Shown here piece by piece: positions 62,782 to 64,000 of a stretch of 64,000 nt of DNA (its first letter is position 1; each line of letters opens with the position of its first letter). Below the pieces are notes generated by a model that was given only the letters and a program-made list of their open reading frames with translations, did not search any database and was not told the origin of the DNA. The stretch is taken from contig MU858109.1 in assembly GCA_033297075.1 (NCBI GenBank), positions 1 to 64,000 on the forward strand, written 5' to 3'. The stretch is from Rhypophila decipiens. Taxonomy: Eukaryota > Ascomycota > Sordariomycetes > Sordariales > Naviculisporaceae. The position numbers and the translations under genes are program-made.

Positions 62782-64000
62782 ATGGACGACAAAGACGTGT
62801 CGCCGCAGTCAAAACAACTGGCCCCGGAAATTGGGGCAAAGAATTTGACAGCGCAGTCATGGAGTGCGCGGAAGGTTTCGGACCGCAAGCGAACTGAGTA
62901 CAAGGCGTTGAAGAAGAGGGTGAACCCAGGTGCCGATAGTGATACAAACTTTGAGGAGGAGGAAGAGACAATCGACACAGAAGATATTGACATTGAGACA
63001 AGGGAGAAACATTTGGCATTGGCTAAGCTGGGGATTGAGTATCGCGCCAAGGAGAAAGAAGCATTGAAGTTGGAGCGGGAGTTGATCGGAGAGAATCTGG
63101 AAAGAGGCAAGATCACAGAAGAAGAGGCATTGGTTGAGATTGCAGACGCGAACAGGCGAATTCTGTCATCAGGAGACCTTTTATGGCGCAATATGCGGAA
63201 GAAGGCAAGGTTGGAAGATACTGGGGGTGTGAAGCTTCTGGATCCCCACTGCGGTAGCGGAGCTGCAGAGGCAGTGCTGCATATCTTTCGAAAGGCGGAG
63301 AAGACTGGGGAGACTAAGGCTACGAAGAAGAAGCGCGAGTCGCATTTCAGGGAGGATTCGATAAAGCACTACAATATGGGAGTCCTGGAGGATAAGCAGC
63401 TGATGAGAGTTTATTGTCATGCCACTGCTGACTCTCTCAACGCTCCCCCCAAGGAGGTTATTGCTGCCCATATTGTACCTCATCACTTCTATAACAAGCG
63501 ACTTGCGGCATTGCTCTTTGGGAGCAGAGCAGAGGAGTTGCAAAAGCCAGGGAATTGCCTATTGCTGTACTCAATTATTGGGGACTGGTTCGACCAACAT
63601 TCAATTGTCATTATTCCAGTCGACAACAAAGAACAGACGATAAAGAGGTGGAAGATGGAGGTTGTCAACAAGGGTATTGAGGAAGGACCTTTATACATTG
63701 AGAAGGGGAAGCCACTTTTTGGAAAGGACCTACACGGCAGAGAACTTACTTTCCGAAACGACGAAAGGCCAGCAGCTCGTTTCTTATACTTCAAGTTCGT
63801 CTTAGCACTGGTGTGGATGAGGGATGTGAAGCGGCCTGGGTGGCAGGTGTTCTGGGCCAAGTATTACCAGGAGCGACCCTTTGCAATCCCGGGGCCTTAT
63901 ATGCGAAAGTCGATGCTGATCGCGATTTCAAGTCATTTCGGGCCGGCGGATACGAAGGTGCTCGAATCATGGATTGCAGACAACGGATTTGATAAACCGA
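62782..64000 (+). CDS. HNH-nuclease-like protein, cut by window edge
   Basis: An open frame of 406 codons running off the right edge. After a charged, coiled-coil-like region rich in Glu/Lys/Arg (about 45-145), an HNH_2-type block is visible: VIAAHIVPHHFYNKRLAALLFG (from A229, His230), a short insert, CLLLYSIIGDWFDQHSIVIIPVD (about 262-284; Asp271 and His273). Fungal proteins with AHIVP...LLL..I...FD...I.I.P are usually annotated as HNH endonuclease domain proteins of unknown role. The downstream part (RFLYFKFVLALVW, GPYMRKSMLIAISSHFGPADTKVLESW) is typical of the same group. Start: first ATG after an AC-rich leader. The 3' end is missing, so total length is unknown. Possible roles are defence, DNA processing or a domesticated mobile-element nuclease. 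Confidence 0.8.
   Translation, partial: MDDKDVSPQSKQLAPEIGAKNLTAQSWSARKVSDRKRTEYKALKKRVNPGADSDTNFEEEEETIDTEDIDIETREKHLALAKLGIEYRAKEKEALKLERELIGENLERGKITEEEALVEIADANRRILSSGDLLWRNMRKKARLEDTGGVKLLDPHCGSGAAEAVLHIFRKAEKTGETKATKKKRESHFREDSIKHYNMGVLEDKQLMRVYCHATADSLNAPPKEVIAAHIVPHHFYNKRLAALLFGSRAEELQKPGNCLLLYSIIGDWFDQHSIVIIPVDNKEQTIKRWKMEVVNKGIEEGPLYIEKGKPLFGKDLHGRELTFRNDERPAARFLYFKFVLALVWMRDVKRPGWQVFWAKYYQERPFAIPGPYMRKSMLIAISSHFGPADTKVLESWIADNGFDKP

Noticed and set aside
1..64000. CRISPR arrays, operons, Shine-Dalgarno sites, riboswitches
   Set aside because: The window is fungal nuclear DNA with spliceosomal introns; no regularly spaced repeat array or other prokaryotic signal is present.

Overview
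This window is eukaryotic nuclear DNA from a filamentous ascomycete (Pezizomycotina). The evidence is short spliceosomal introns of 50-114 bp with GTAAGT/GTATGT/GTGAGT donors, CTAAC-like branch points and yAG acceptors; single-gene transcription units on both strands; TTAGGG-type repeats; and a gene set characteristic of these fungi: a HET domain protein, DUF3433, DUF1996, DUF3716 and PLAC8 proteins, a secreted sedolisin, a P450 and small secreted cysteine-rich proteins. I lean towards Sordariomycetes, but nothing in the window fixes the genus. Start codons were chosen as real ATGs. Exon structures were assembled by hand from splice consensus and reading phase, and every complete model reported sums to a multiple of three.

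Layout. 0.5-4.2 kb: large HET protein (-). 6.0-7.4 kb: four-exon Cys-rich protein (-). 7.4-10 kb: no gene seen. 10.1-11.2 kb: mitochondrial malate dehydrogenase (-). 12.4 kb: 61-residue secreted Cys-rich peptide (+). 12.9-14.5 kb: CPA2-type cation/H+ antiporter (-). 15.1-15.7 kb: membrane-anchored thioredoxin (+). 16.5-18.2 kb: secreted amidohydrolase (+). 18.5-20.2 kb: polytopic membrane protein with a His-rich tail (-). 21.2-22.6 kb: GPI-type mucin-like surface protein (+). 22.9-26.7 kb: a divergent pair made of a C-terminally anchored membrane protein (-) and a chymotrypsin-fold protein whose catalytic serine position is cysteine (+). 26.8-28.6 kb: repeat/DUF3716 gene interrupted by one in-frame stop (+). 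28.7-32.6 kb: DUF3433 membrane protein gene with two in-frame stops (-). 33.2-34.4 kb: metallo-beta-lactamase fold protein (-). 34.8-35.0 kb: Pol III-like tRNA-derived element (-). 35.6-36.8 kb: DUF1996 protein (-). 38.1-38.5 kb: secreted Cys-rich protein (+). 38.9-40.6 kb: cytochrome P450 (-). 42.1-44.2 kb: sedolisin (-). 45.2-47.3 and 48.9-50.6 kb: two F-box-like proteins (-), separated by an intact 365-bp MITE with an 8-bp target duplication. 53.5-54.3 kb: secreted protein (+). 55.7-56.2 kb: PLAC8 protein (-). 58-59.5 kb: decayed gene. 60.9-61.8 kb: conserved orphan gene (+). 62.8 kb to the edge: HNH-nuclease-like gene, truncated by the window (+).

There is no operon or biosynthetic cluster. 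Housekeeping genes (MDH, thioredoxin, antiporter) are mixed with accessory genes for secretion, surface and self/non-self functions. Three loci (DUF3716, DUF3433, the 58-59 kb relic) show decay. The observations I rate most worth checking are the Ser-to-Cys chymotrypsin-fold protein and its divergent membrane partner, the C-to-T nonsense changes in two neighbouring genes, the tRNA-like Pol III element, the hAT-like MITE, and the CAATTG-centred palindromes shared by the leaders of the last two genes next to an interstitial telomeric repeat.
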